Shown here one piece after another: positions 48,859 to 59,831 of a stretch of DNA of 64,000 bases (within the stretch, counting starts at the first letter, position 1; each line of letters begins with the position of its first letter). Origin of the DNA: Rattus norvegicus (Eukaryota > Chordata > Mammalia > Rodentia > Muridae); assembly GCF_036323735.1 (NCBI RefSeq), contig NC_086032.1:56126599-56190598 (forward strand), written 5' to 3'. A model generated the notes under the pieces. It ran no database searches. It saw only the letters and a program-made list of their open reading frames with translations, and was not told where the DNA came from. A program made the position numbers and the translations under genes.

Positions 48859-51800
48859 ATGAATATAACGGGAAGCAATAATCACTATTCCTTAATATCT
48901 CTCAATATCAATGGCCTCAACTCCCCAATAAAAAGACATAGATTAACAAACTGGATACGCAACGAGGACCCTGCATTCTGCTGCCTACAGGAAACACACC
49001 TCAGAGACAAAGACAGACACTACCTCAGAGTGAAAGGCTGGAAAACAACTTTCCAAGCAAATGGTCAGAAGAAGCAAGCTGGAGTAGCCATTCTAATATC
49101 AAATAAAATCAATTTCCAACTAAAAGTCATCAAAAAAGATAAGGAAGGACACTTCATATTCATCAAAGGAAAAATCAACCAAGATGAACTCTCAATCCTA
49201 AATATCTATGCCCCAAATACAAGGGCACCTACATACGTAAAAGAAACCTTACTAAAGCTCAAAACACACATTGCACCTCACACAATAATAGTGGGAGATT
49301 TCAACACCCCACTCTCATCAATGGACAGATCATGGAAACAGAAATTAAACAATGATGTAGACAGACTAAGAGAAGTCATGAGCCAAATGGACTTAACGGA
49401 TATTTATAGAACATTCTATCCTAAAGCAAAAGGATATACCTTCTTCTCAGCTCCTCATGGTACTTTCTCCAAAATTGACCATATAATTGGTCAAAAAACG
49501 GGCCTCAACAGGTACAGAAAGATAGAAATAATCCCATGCGTGCTATCGGACCACCACGGCCTAAAACTGGTCTTCAATAACAATAAGGGAAGAATGCCCA
49601 CATATACGTGGAAATTGAACAATGCTCTACTCAATGATAACCTGGTCAAGAAAGAAATAAAGAAAGAAATTAAAAACTTTTTAGAATTTAATGAAAATGA
49701 AGATACAACATACTCAAACTTATGGGACACAATGAAAGCTGTGCTAAGAGGAAAACTCATAGCGCTGAGTGCCTGCAGAAAGAAACAGGAAAGAGCATAT
49801 GTCAGCAGCTTGACAGCACACCTAAAAGCTCTAGAACAAAAAGAAGCAATTACACCCAGGAGGAGTAGAAGGCAGGAAATAATCAAACTCAGAGCTGAAA
49901 TCAACCAAGTAGAAACAAAAAGGGCCATAGAAAGAATCAACAGAACCAAAAGTTGGTTCTTTGAGAAAATCAACAAGATAGATAAACCCTTAGCCAGACT
50001 AACGAGAGGACACAGAGAGTGTGTCCAAATTAACAAAATCAGAAATGAAAAGGGAGACATAACTACAGATTCGGAGGAAATTCAAAAAATCATCAGATCT
50101 TACTACAAAAACCTATATTCAACAAAATTTGAAAATCTTCAGGAAATGGACAATTTCCTAGACAGATACCAGGTATCGAGGTTAAATCAGGAACAGATAA
50201 ACCAGTTAAACAACCCCATAACTCCTAAGGAAATAGAAGCAGTCATTAAAGGTCTCCCAAACAAAAAGAGCCCAGGTCCAGACGGGTTTAGTGCAGAATT
50301 CTATCAAACCTTCATAGAAGACCTCATACCAATATTATCCAAAGTATTCCACAAAATTGAAACAGATGGAGCCCTACCGAATTCCTTCTACGAAGCCACA
50401 ATTACTCTTATACCTAAACCACACAAAGACACAACAAAGAAAGAGAACTTCAGACCAATTTCCCTTATGAATATCGACGCAAAAATACTCAATAAAATTC
50501 TGGCAAACCGAATTCAAGAGCACATCAAAACAATCATCCACCATGATCAAGTAGGCTTCATCCCAGGCATGCAGGGATGGTTTAATATATGGAAAACCAT
50601 CAACGTGATCCATCATATAAACAAACGGAAAGAACAGAACCACATGATCATTTCATTAGATGCTGAGAAAGCATTTGACAAAATTCAACACCCCTTCATG
50701 ATAAAAGTCCTGGAAAGAATAGGAATTCAAGGCCCATACCTAAACATAGTAAAAGCCATATACAGCAAACCAGTTGCTAACATTAAACTAAATGGAGAGA
50801 AACTTGAAGCAATCCCACTAAAATCAGGGACTAGACAAGGCTGCCCACTCTCTCCCTACTTATTCAATATAGTTCTTGAAGTTCTAGCCAGAGCAATCAG
50901 ACAACAAAAGGAGATCAAAGGGATACAGATCGGAAAAGTAGAGGTCAAAATATCACTATTTGCAGATGACATGATAGTATATTTAAGTGATCCCAAAAGT
51001 TCCACCAGAGAACTACTAAAGCTGATAAACAACTTCAGCAAAGTGGCTGGGTATAAAATTAACTCAAATAAATCAGTTGCCTTCCTCTATACAAAGAGAA
51101 ACAAGCCGAGAAAGAAATTAGGGAAACGACACCCTTCATAATAGACCCAAATAATATAAAGTACCTCGGTGTGACTTTAACCAAGCAAGTAAATGATTTG
51201 TACAATAAGAACTTCAAGACACTGAGGAAAGAAATTGAAGAAGACCTCAGAAGATGGAAAGATCTCCCATGCTCATGGATTGGCAGGATTAATATAGTAA
51301 AAATGGCCATTTTACCAAAAGCAATCTACAGATTCAATGCACTCCCCATCAAAATACCAATCCAATTCTTCAAAGAGTTAGACAGAACAATTTGCAAATT
51401 CATCTGGAATAACAAAAAACCCAGGATAGCTAAAGCTATCCTCAACAATAAAAGAACTTCAGGGGGAATCACTATCCCTGAACTCAAGCAGTATTACAGA
51501 GCAATAGTGATAAAAACTGCATGGTATTGGTACAGAGACAGACAGATAGACCAATGGAATAGAATTGAAGACCCAGAAATGAACCCACACACCTATGGTC
51601 ACTTGATTTTTGACAAAGGAGCCAAAATCATCCAATGGAAAAAAGATAGCATTTTCAGCAAATGGTGCTGGTTCAACTGGAGGTCAACATGTAGAAGAAT
51701 GCAGATCGATCCATGCTTATCACCCTGTACAAAGCTTAAGTCCAAGTGGATCAAGGACCTCCACATCAAACCAGACACACTCAAACTAATAGAAGAATAA

Positions 51801-52685
51801 CTAGGGAAGCATCTGAAACACATGGGCACTGGAAAAAATTTCCTGAACAAAACACCAATGGCTCATGCTCTAAGATCAAGAATCGACAAATGGGATCTCA
51901 TAAAACTGCAAAGCTTCTGTAAGGCAAAGGACACTGTGGTTAGGACAAAACGGCAACCAACAGATTGGGAAAAGATCTTTACCAATCCTACAACAGATAG
52001 AGGCCTTATATCCAAAATATACAAAGAACTCAAGAAGTTAGACCGCAGGGAAACAAATAACCCTATTAAAAAATGGGGTTCAGAGCTAAACAAAGAATTC
52101 ACAGCTGAGGAATGCCGAATGGCTGAGAAACACCTAAAGAAATGTTCAACATCTTTAGTCATAAGGGAAATGCAAATCGAAACAACCCTGAGATTTCACC
52201 TCACACCAGTGCGATTGGCTAAGATCAAAAACTCAGGTGACAGCAGATGCTGGCGAGGATGTGGAGAAAGAGGAACACTCCTCCATTGTTGGTGGGATTG
52301 CAGACTGGTAAAACCATTCTGGAAATCAGTCTGGAGGTTCCTCAGAAAATTGGACATTGAACTGCCTGAGGATCCAGCTATACCTCTCTTGGGCATATAC
52401 CCAAAAGATGCCTCAACATATAAAAGAGACACGTGCTGCACTATGTTCATCGCAGCCTTATTTATAATAGCCAGAAAATGGAAAGAACCCAGATACCCTT
52501 CAACAGAGGAATGGATACAGAAAATGTGGTACATCTACACAATGGAATATTACTCAGCTATCAAAAACAACGAGTTTATGAAATTCGTAGGCAAATGGTT
52601 GGAACTGGAAAATATCATCCTGAGTGAGCTAACCCAATCACAGAAAGACATTCATGGTATGCACTCATTGATAAGTGGCTATTAG
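48859..52685 (+). pseudogene. L1 ORF2 (endonuclease/RT), two lesions
   Basis: ORF2p nicks DNA and reverse-transcribes L1 RNA at the nick. Frame 1 is open for 760 codons. Endonuclease: QETHL (Glu45), GDFN (Asp147, Asn149), SDHH (Asp231-His233). RT: KSPGPDGFSAEFY about 470-482, SLDAEKAFDK (Asp601), SGTRQGCPLSPYLFN about 656-670, FADD (701-704). A 1-nt loss near 51094-51103, compared with the older aaaggataaacag at 55343, shifts the frame at about residue 746. The correct frame then runs to a TAA at 51798-51800 after LIEE, and again from there to the natural stop at 52683-52685, including the Cys segment CWRGCGERGTLLHCWWDC and HSLISGY. All catalytic residues are kept, but the C-terminal third cannot be made, so full activity is not expected. 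Confidence 0.95.
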
Positions 52686-53418
52686 CCCAAATGCTTGAAT
52701 TACCCTAGATCCCTAGAACAAAGGAAACTCAAGACGGATGATCAAAATGTGAATGCTTCACTCCTTCTTTAAATGAGGAAAAAGAATACCCTTGGCAGGG
52801 AAGGGAGAGGCAAAGATTAAAACAGAGACTGAAGGAACACCCATTCAGAGCCTGCCCCACATGTGGCCCATACATATACAGCCACCCAATTGGACAAGAT
52901 GGATGAAGCAAAGAAGTGCAGACCGACAGGAGCCGGATGTAGATCGCTCCTGAGAGACACAGCCAGAATACAGCAAATATAGAGGCGAATGCCAGCAGCA
53001 AACCACTGAACTGAGAATAGGTCCCCTATTGAAGGAATCAGAGAAAGAACTGGAAGAGTTGAAGGGGCTCGAGACCCCAAAAGTACAACAATGCCAAGCA
53101 ACCAGAGCTTCCAGGGACTAAGCCACTACCTAAAGACTATATACATGGACTGACCCTGGACTCTGACCCCATAGGTAGCAATGAATATCCTAGTAAGAGC
53201 ACCAGTGGAAGGGGAAGCCCTGGGTCCTGCGAAGACTGAACCCCCAGTGAACTAATGTATGGGGGGAGGACGGCAATGGGGGGAGGGTTGGGAGGGGAAC
53301 ACCCATAAGGAAGGGGAGGGGGGAGGGGGATGTTTGCCCGGAAACCGGGAAAGGGAATAACACTCGAAATGTATATAAGAAATACTCAAGTTAATAAAAA
53401 AAAAAAGAGAAAAAAAAA
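52686..53418 (+). other. L1 3'UTR, G-rich tract and A tail
   Basis: About 700 bp after the ORF2 stop. The polypurine tract is at 53259-53330. The poly(A) signal AATAAA at 53393-53398 abuts the tail itself, which is A-rich with gaga interruptions up to 53418. A signal at the very end is a known weak point that favours read-through and 3' transduction. Confidence 0.9.
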
Positions 53419-53434
53419 AGAAATGTTTAATGGT
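53419..53434. repeat. Right target duplication of full-length L1
   Basis: agaaatgtttaatggt, 16 of 16 match with the left copy. Confidence 0.95.
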
Positions 53435-55263
53435 TATTTTTTAATAAGTCAAGGATATTTGAAGAGTATAGTCCCTCCCTGTCCCCACAGCTACTGGATT
53501 GTTGATTTATTGATTAGAAGATACAAGTGACCTTCTTTTATTCTAAAAATTTTCACAAGGGACAAAAGTAATATATCAAGTAGGCACATTTCCCATTATT
53601 TCAGAGTCTTCTGGTCCTTGTAAGATCATCTGTGAAATCCACTGTGTCTTTGAAAATGTTGTTAGTAGACAATGAATTTCTTGAGAAAATACAAATAAAA
53701 CTTAAAAAGAAAAATATGAGAATGTAAAAATGTGTCAACTTAGTAAGATAATATGGTAAAGAATTCTCACCAAAATGTGCCCTCGTTATGTTCTGACATG
53801 AAATTGGAAAATAAAAAAGCTACAGTCTTCTACATTTTTAATAATGAGGGACTTGATATATAGTGACATATGTTGCTAGGACTCATAAAACTCAAGAAAT
53901 ATGTAGTGAATAAAAATAAAATGTAAGATTTACTATCTGCAAAGAATGCATCTGAGTGAAAACAGATGTATTGCATTAGAAATGGACAGAGTTAAGGACT
54001 CATGGAGCATAATCATACTTTAAAAGATCCAAGAGAGATTTTGTTCTTTCACACAGATAATGTTATACATGGGTACAGGTTACATATTCTCAGATTTTCA
54101 ATTTGACAATTTGTATTTTACATATTAATTATCAATTTCCATAACTGTTTATTGTTTTGTTTAATTGTTTGTTGAATTACAAGAGTTGTGACCCAAAAAC
54201 ATTGTCAGGACCTGCTTTTGTGTAGTAGAGCTTGCTGGAGACAAGTAGTTAAGAACAGCTAACTTTGTTGAAAACCACATAGCAAAGGTGATTTGAAGAC
54301 TGAGATATTTCAGAGACCACAGTGAGAATATTGCTTCTCAATATTCGACCAGTTGCTTTGTGAGAAACCAAGAAAGATATTTACTTAGTTCTAGCAGAGA
54401 AACAAGAAGAGAAGCCATTGTGGATTATTATCAGAGAGAGATAGAAATGGGCACAGAGTTGGGAGAAATAATACAGGGGTATCCCATTTAGCAGATTGTC
54501 TTGCAGAATCAGCTCTCTTGATTTCCAGAAATAAATCTGTGGTAAGAGGGACAAAATCAGTGAGAAGCTTGAGATTATTAGACCATTAAAGAACCGAGAT
54601 TGCTTCACAAGATCATTACATGTTCCTTTTTACACTGCTTATCACCTCACCAGTAAGATTCTAGTAGGTGACAAACACAGCTTGTGAAGCTAGAGGGTCC
54701 AGATTCATCCTGAGATGGTGATGAAGATGAAGCAAGGATAATAGAGGAATCTTGATCCTCTGGCACACACAACTACAGCAAACTTTAAATATAAATAAAA
54801 CTCAAGCCAGATGTGGATATGGAATAAAGAAGAAGAAGACAGGTGAATTCATTTAGCTGGATCACTTCCATTTTAATCAGTCCAGGACAATAATCTGTGA
54901 AATGGTGCTGTCTTCCTATCTCAGTTAACCTACTAAAGATAACGACTCACAGAAATTCCCAGATATTTGACTTCTAAGTCATTGTAGACATAATCGTGTT
55001 CAAAAATTAAACATCAGAATGGATAAATTATGCACTTCAATGTTAATATTAAGATATGTAAAAATGCATGTTTAATGAATATTATATTACAATAATATTA
55101 ATAATGGAACACAACCATATAATGTTAAAGGGTTTGATTCTCCACTAAGATAATATTCTATGTATGTGTAATTTAGTGTTATGACATCAACTCCACATTG
55201 TCAAAATATGTAATGTAAGACTCAAAGAGATAAATATGAAATAGATAAATATATTATTAAAAT
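53435..55263. other. No gene recognised
   Basis: AT-rich unique DNA; short chance frames only. Confidence 0.45.
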
Positions 55264-55308
55264 TGAATGTGATTATGGTCTGAATCCATGCTTTCATATT
55301 TAAAGGTT

Positions 55309-55322
55309 AAGATCTTAACCTC
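55309..55322. repeat. Left target duplication of the L1 at 55.3 kb
   Basis: aagatcttaacctc, identical to 57661-57674. Confidence 0.92.
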
Positions 55323-56935
55323 AAACAAATCAGTAGCCTTCCTCTACTCAAAGGATAAACAGATTGAGAAAGAAATTAGGGAAATGACACCTTCACAATA
55401 GTCCCAAATAATAAAAAAATATCTTGGTGTGACCTTAAACAAGAAAGTGAAAGATCTGTATAACAGAACTTCAAGTCTCTGAAGAAAGAAATTGAAGACG
55501 ATCTCAGAAGATGGAAAGACCTTCCATGCTCATGGATTGGCAGGATTAACATTGAAAAGATGGCCATTTTGTCAAAAGCAATCAATAGATTCAATGCAAT
55601 TCCCATCAAAATCCCTACTCAATTCTTCACAGAGATAGAAAGAACAATTTGCAAATTCATTTGGAATACCAAAAAACCCAGTTTAACAAAAACTATACTC
55701 AGCAATAAAAGAACTTCTGGGGGAATCACCATCCCTGACTTCAAGCAGTATTACAGAGCAATAGTCATAAAAATTGTACGAGATTGGTACAGAGACAGGC
55801 AGATAGATCAGTGGAACAGAATTGAAGACCCAGAAATGAACCCACACACATATGGTCACTTGATCTTTTACAAAGTTGTTAAAACCATCCAACGAAAGAA
55901 AGATAGTATTTAAAAAAAATGGTGCTGGTTCAACTGGAGGGCAGCATGTAGAAGAATGCAAATCGATCCACTCTTATCACCCCGTAGAAAGCTTAAATCC
56001 AAGTGGATCAAGGACCTCCACATCAAACTAGATACAGTCAAACTAATAGAAAAAATGGGGAACAGTCTTGAACACATGGGCACTGGGGAAAATTTCCTGA
56101 ATGAAACACCCATGGCTTATGCTCTAAGATCAAGAATCGACAAATGTGACCTTATAAAACTGGAAAGCTTCTGTAAGGTAAAAGACACTGTCATTAGGAC
56201 AAAAAGGCAAGCAACAGATAGATAAAAGATCTTTACCAATCCTATATCTAATGGAGTGTTAATATCCAAAATTTACAAAGAACTCAGGAAGTTAGACTCC
56301 AGAGAGACAAATAACACCATTAAAAATGGGGTACAGAGCCAAACAAAACATTCTCAGCTGTGGATTATCGAATGGCCCAAAAGCACATAAAGAAATGTTC
56401 AACATCCTTAGTCATCAGGGAAATGCAAATCAAAAGGACCCTTAGATTCCACCTCACAGTCAGAATGGCTAAGATAAAGAACTAAGGTGACAGTAGATGC
56501 TGGCAAGGATGTGGAGAAAGAGGAACACTCCTCCAATGTTGGTGGGATTGCAAACTGGTACAACCACTCTGGAAATCAGTTTGGAGGTTCCTCAGAAAAT
56601 TGGACATTCCAATACCTGAGGACCCAGCTATACCTCTCCTGGGCATAAACCCAAAAGATGCTCCAACATAAAACAAAAACATATGCTCCACCATGTTCAT
56701 AGCAGTCATATTTATAATAGTCAGAAGCTGAAAAGAACCAAATGCCCTTCAAGAGAGGAATGGATTCAAAAATGTGGTACATCTACATAATGGATTACTA
56801 CTCAGCTATCAAAAACAATGACTTTATGAAATTCATAGGCAAATGGAATGAACTAGAAAATATCATCCTGAGTGAGATAACCCAATCACAGAAAAACACA
56901 CTTGGTATGCAGCCGTTGATAAATGGATATTAGCC
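55323..56935 (+). pseudogene. L1 ORF2 C-terminal fragment, broken
   Basis: Keeps aaaggataaacagattgag (55343-55361), the in-frame ancestral form of the site frameshifted in the two young L1s. Then DLRRWKDLPCSWIGRINI, TICKFIWNTKKP, NPHTYGHLIF and the Cys region are recognisable. Frameshifts and stops occur near 55440, 55912, 56222, 56340 and 56710. No RT core or endonuclease. Confidence 0.9.
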
Positions 56936-57660
56936 CAAAACCTGGAACTACCCAAGATGCAATCCACAGACCACAGGAAACTCAAGAAGAAGGATGACCA
57001 AAATGCATATGGTCTCACTCCTTCTTAAAAGGGGGAAATATTCATAGGAGGGGATATGGAAGCAAAGTGTAGAGCAGTTACTGGAGGAACGGCCACTCAG
57101 AGCCTGACACACATGTAGCATATATATATATATATCCACCAAAACTAGATAAGATAGATGAAGCTAGAAAATGCATGCTGAAAGACGCAGGATATAGATC
57201 TCTTCTGAGAGACACAATCAGTGCATGTCCAATAAAGAGGTCATTGCTAGCAGCAAACCACTGAACTGAGAACACGACCTCCTTTGGGAGAATTAGAGGA
57301 AGTATTGAAAGAGTTGAAGGAGTTTGCAACCCCATAAGAACAACAATGCTAACCAAACAGAGCTCCCAGGGACTAAACCAGTACAGAAAGACTATACATG
57401 GACTGACTCAGGACTCCAATTTCATATGTAGCAGAGAGTAGCCTTGTTGGGACACCAGTGGAGTGAGAAGTCCTTGGTCCTGCCAAGGTTGGACCTCCAG
57501 GGCAGGGGATATGGGGTGGGGGACAAAAAGGATGATGGATGGGGAGAATAGCCGTATGGGGGAGGGGGAGTGTATGGGGGCTTTTTGACAGGAAACCAGG
57601 AAAGGGAATAACATTTGAAATGTAAGTAAATAAATATATCTAATAAAAAATGGGGAAAAA
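55323..57660 (+). mobile_element. Older L1, 5'-truncated, inside the LTR
   Basis: ORF2 from just after the RT region (aaacaaatcagtagccttcc) to its end near 56935, then a 3'UTR with a G-rich stretch (57510-57580) and a tail ggaaatgtaagtaaataaat. A perfect 14-bp target duplication flanks it. More diverged than the 46.4 kb copy but the same architecture. Confidence 0.9.
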
Positions 57661-57978
57661 AAGATCTTAACCTCTGAAGTAGTCTTATTAGGATCCTGTG
57701 ACTAGAGCAAGTGATTGTATGAGGTCAACATTAATCTTACGAATGGATGAGCAACCTATTAAAAAATAACCCTTTGTCCTTTCCATCATCACTGAACATA
57801 ATGTGAATGATATATGTTAATATCAGAAGAAAGGTCCCTGTATCCACTAACTCTACTGATGACAAGTATGCTGATCATCGACTTAACAATATAAGACATA
57901 CATTTCCTTGGTGTATTAATTTCCTGCCTAAGTAATGACATTTTGTTATAACACTCCAAACAGACTAAGACAGGACCC

Positions 57979-58634
57979 TGATTACAGGGTCAGAGAGTAC
58001 TTGGGGGGCAGTGTGGAGCCAATAAGATAAATTAGCACTAGCTTCAGTGGCCCGCTGGAGCTGGAACTAGAGCGGGACCACCAGGGCATTCTTGAGAATT
58101 GGAGAGATTATTTTCTTTTTTATTTTGATTTTTTTCTTTACCACAGCAAATATATGGTCATTAACAAAGGCAAAGGAACTTTATGGGGAAAATTTGGAAT
58201 TTTGAAGTTGTTTAGCAAACTAAAGTATTGGTTTTCATTCAATAATATGAGTTTATATTGCTACTAATGAGTATATGATAAACACTTTGAATGAACTTAA
58301 TTTTAATAAAATTTCAGAAGAATCCACTAATTCTTCATTTTTTTGCTGTTTTTTGATTGGTTTTGCTTTATGGCATGACTTGTGTGTGTGCTTTTTCTAG
58401 TCTTTGTCATTTCAGTTGGAAAAGCATTCATTTTATTATTTCTAGTTTTATGTACATATGACAAATAGATCTCTTTTGTGTTGTGATTTTACCATATGCC
58501 AACCTCTAACTTTTGTTCTAAACATGCAGATCACTCTACAGTTTTCTGGCATTAATTATATTGGCCTAATATAGTTGACCTATTAATTGTTGGCCTACAC
58601 TCAACTGCTGCACTAGAAGAAAAGAAACACCTGT

Positions 58635-58640
<6 letters not shown>
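57979..58640. other. No gene recognised
   Basis: Short GC-richer patch at 58000-58090 (ggagctggaactagagcggg) of unknown origin; otherwise AT-rich. Confidence 0.4.

Positions 58641-58676
<36 letters not shown>
58641..58676. repeat. (TG)n microsatellite
   Basis: 18 uninterrupted TG units. Confidence 0.96.
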
Positions 58677-58678
<2 letters not shown>

Positions 58679-58769
58679 TTTGAATGAAAGCATGATAAAT
58701 AGAACACAGAACATTTATTCCCTCTTTAACATGATAATTAAGGTAATATGCCACCCAACCCAATCACTA

Positions 58770-59248
58770 TTGCTAATTCCAAGAAGTGCTTGATGACAGG
58801 AAGATACAGTCCACAGAACTCAAAAGGATCAACAACCTGAAGGACCCAAGTAAAGACACCTCAGTCCCAATTGGGAGGAAGAGGAAAGCAACCACAAGGT
58901 GGGGAAGGAGGGAGGTATGAGAGAGAAAGGAGGTCAGGGTTTGGAGAAAGGGGAACATGATCTGGTGTTGTGTAGGGGAAATCTACTGAAGTCCTGAGGG
59001 CCAGCAGAACGAATGGAAACTGGCAACCTCAGAACAAAGGATGGTTGAGAGGGCCCTCCAGAATATACCAGAGACTTGGGAAGTTAGAGATTCTCGGGAC
59101 TCAATGCAGGGGAGGGACTTATCTTAAATGACCTACAGTGGAGAGAAGGTAATTTTTGAGTCCACCTCCAGCAGGGATGGAAATGGAGACGAGCCTGAGT
59201 TTAAGGAGGTCCAACTACAGGCCAAAACTGGGATCCAGCTCAAGGTGA
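58770..59248 (+). mobile_element. Old L1 3'UTR (Lx type)
   Basis: atacagtccacagaactcaa, aggacccaagtaaagacacc, tcagtcccaattgggaggaa, gtcctgagggccagcagaac, ccctccagaatataccagag, gggatccagctcaaggtgag: the Lx 3'UTR order. It is cut off by the young L1 3' end that follows. Confidence 0.75.
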
Positions 59249-59250
59249 GG

Positions 59251-59780
59251 CCCCCCATACATATACAGCCACCCAATTAGAAAAGGTGGTTGAAGCAAAG
59301 AAGTGCAGGCCGACAGGAGCCAGATGTATATCGCTCCTGAGAGACACAGCCAGAATAGAGCAAACACAGAGGCGAATGCCAGCAGCAAACCACTGAACTG
59401 AGAATAGGACCCCCGTTGAAGGAATCAGAGAAAGAACTGGAAGAGCTTGAAGGGGCTCGAAACCCCATATGTACAACAATGCCAAGCAACCAGAGCTTCC
59501 AGGGACTAAGCCACTACCTAAAGACTATACATGGACTGACCCTTGACTCTGACCTCATAGGTAGTAATGAACATCCTAGTAAGAGCACTAGTGGAATGGG
59601 AAGCCCTGGGTCCTGCTAAGACTGAACCCCCAGTGAACTAGACTGTGGGGGGAGGGCGGCAATGGGGGGAGGATGGGGAGGGGAACACCCATAATGAAAG
59701 GAAGGGGGGAGGGGGATACTTGCCGGGAAACCTGGAAAGGGAATAACACTCAAAATGTATATAAGAAATACTCAAGTTAA
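59251..59780 (+). mobile_element. Young L1 3'UTR fragment
   Basis: Matches the 46.4 kb 3'UTR from catacatatacagccaccca to ctcaagttaataaaaataaa, with the G-rich tract at 59646-59715. Severely 5'-truncated. I could not find a convincing target duplication. Carries a chance 67-codon frame. Confidence 0.9.
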
Positions 59781-59829
<49 letters not shown>

Positions 59830-59831
59830 AT
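59781..59831. repeat. (TAAA)n microsatellite grown from L1 tail
   Basis: About twelve taaa units directly after the L1 end. Confidence 0.95.

Larger units (their letters stand above)
46384..53418 (+). mobile_element. Young rat L1, near full length (7.0 kb)
   Basis: Complete organisation: two 5'UTR monomers, tether, ORF1, 59-bp spacer, ORF2, 3'UTR with G-rich tract and A-rich tail, bounded by a perfect 16-bp target duplication. ORF1 is intact; ORF2 has one frameshift and one nonsense codon. An unmutated target duplication and few coding lesions argue for a recent insertion. It could supply ORF1p but not ORF2p. Confidence 0.96.
55264..57978 (+). mobile_element. MaLR-like LTR, split by an L1
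   Basis: The left part (about 55264-55322) starts like MaLR LTRs (gattatggtctgaatccatg, ctttcatatttaaaggttaa). The right part (57661-57978) continues in order (gtagtcttattaggatcctg, caagtgattgtatgaggtca, attaatcttacgaatgg) and ends ttttgttataacactccaaa, cagactaagacagg. Non-coding retroviral-type LTR relic; no internal genes adjoin it. Subfamily not determined. Confidence 0.6.
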
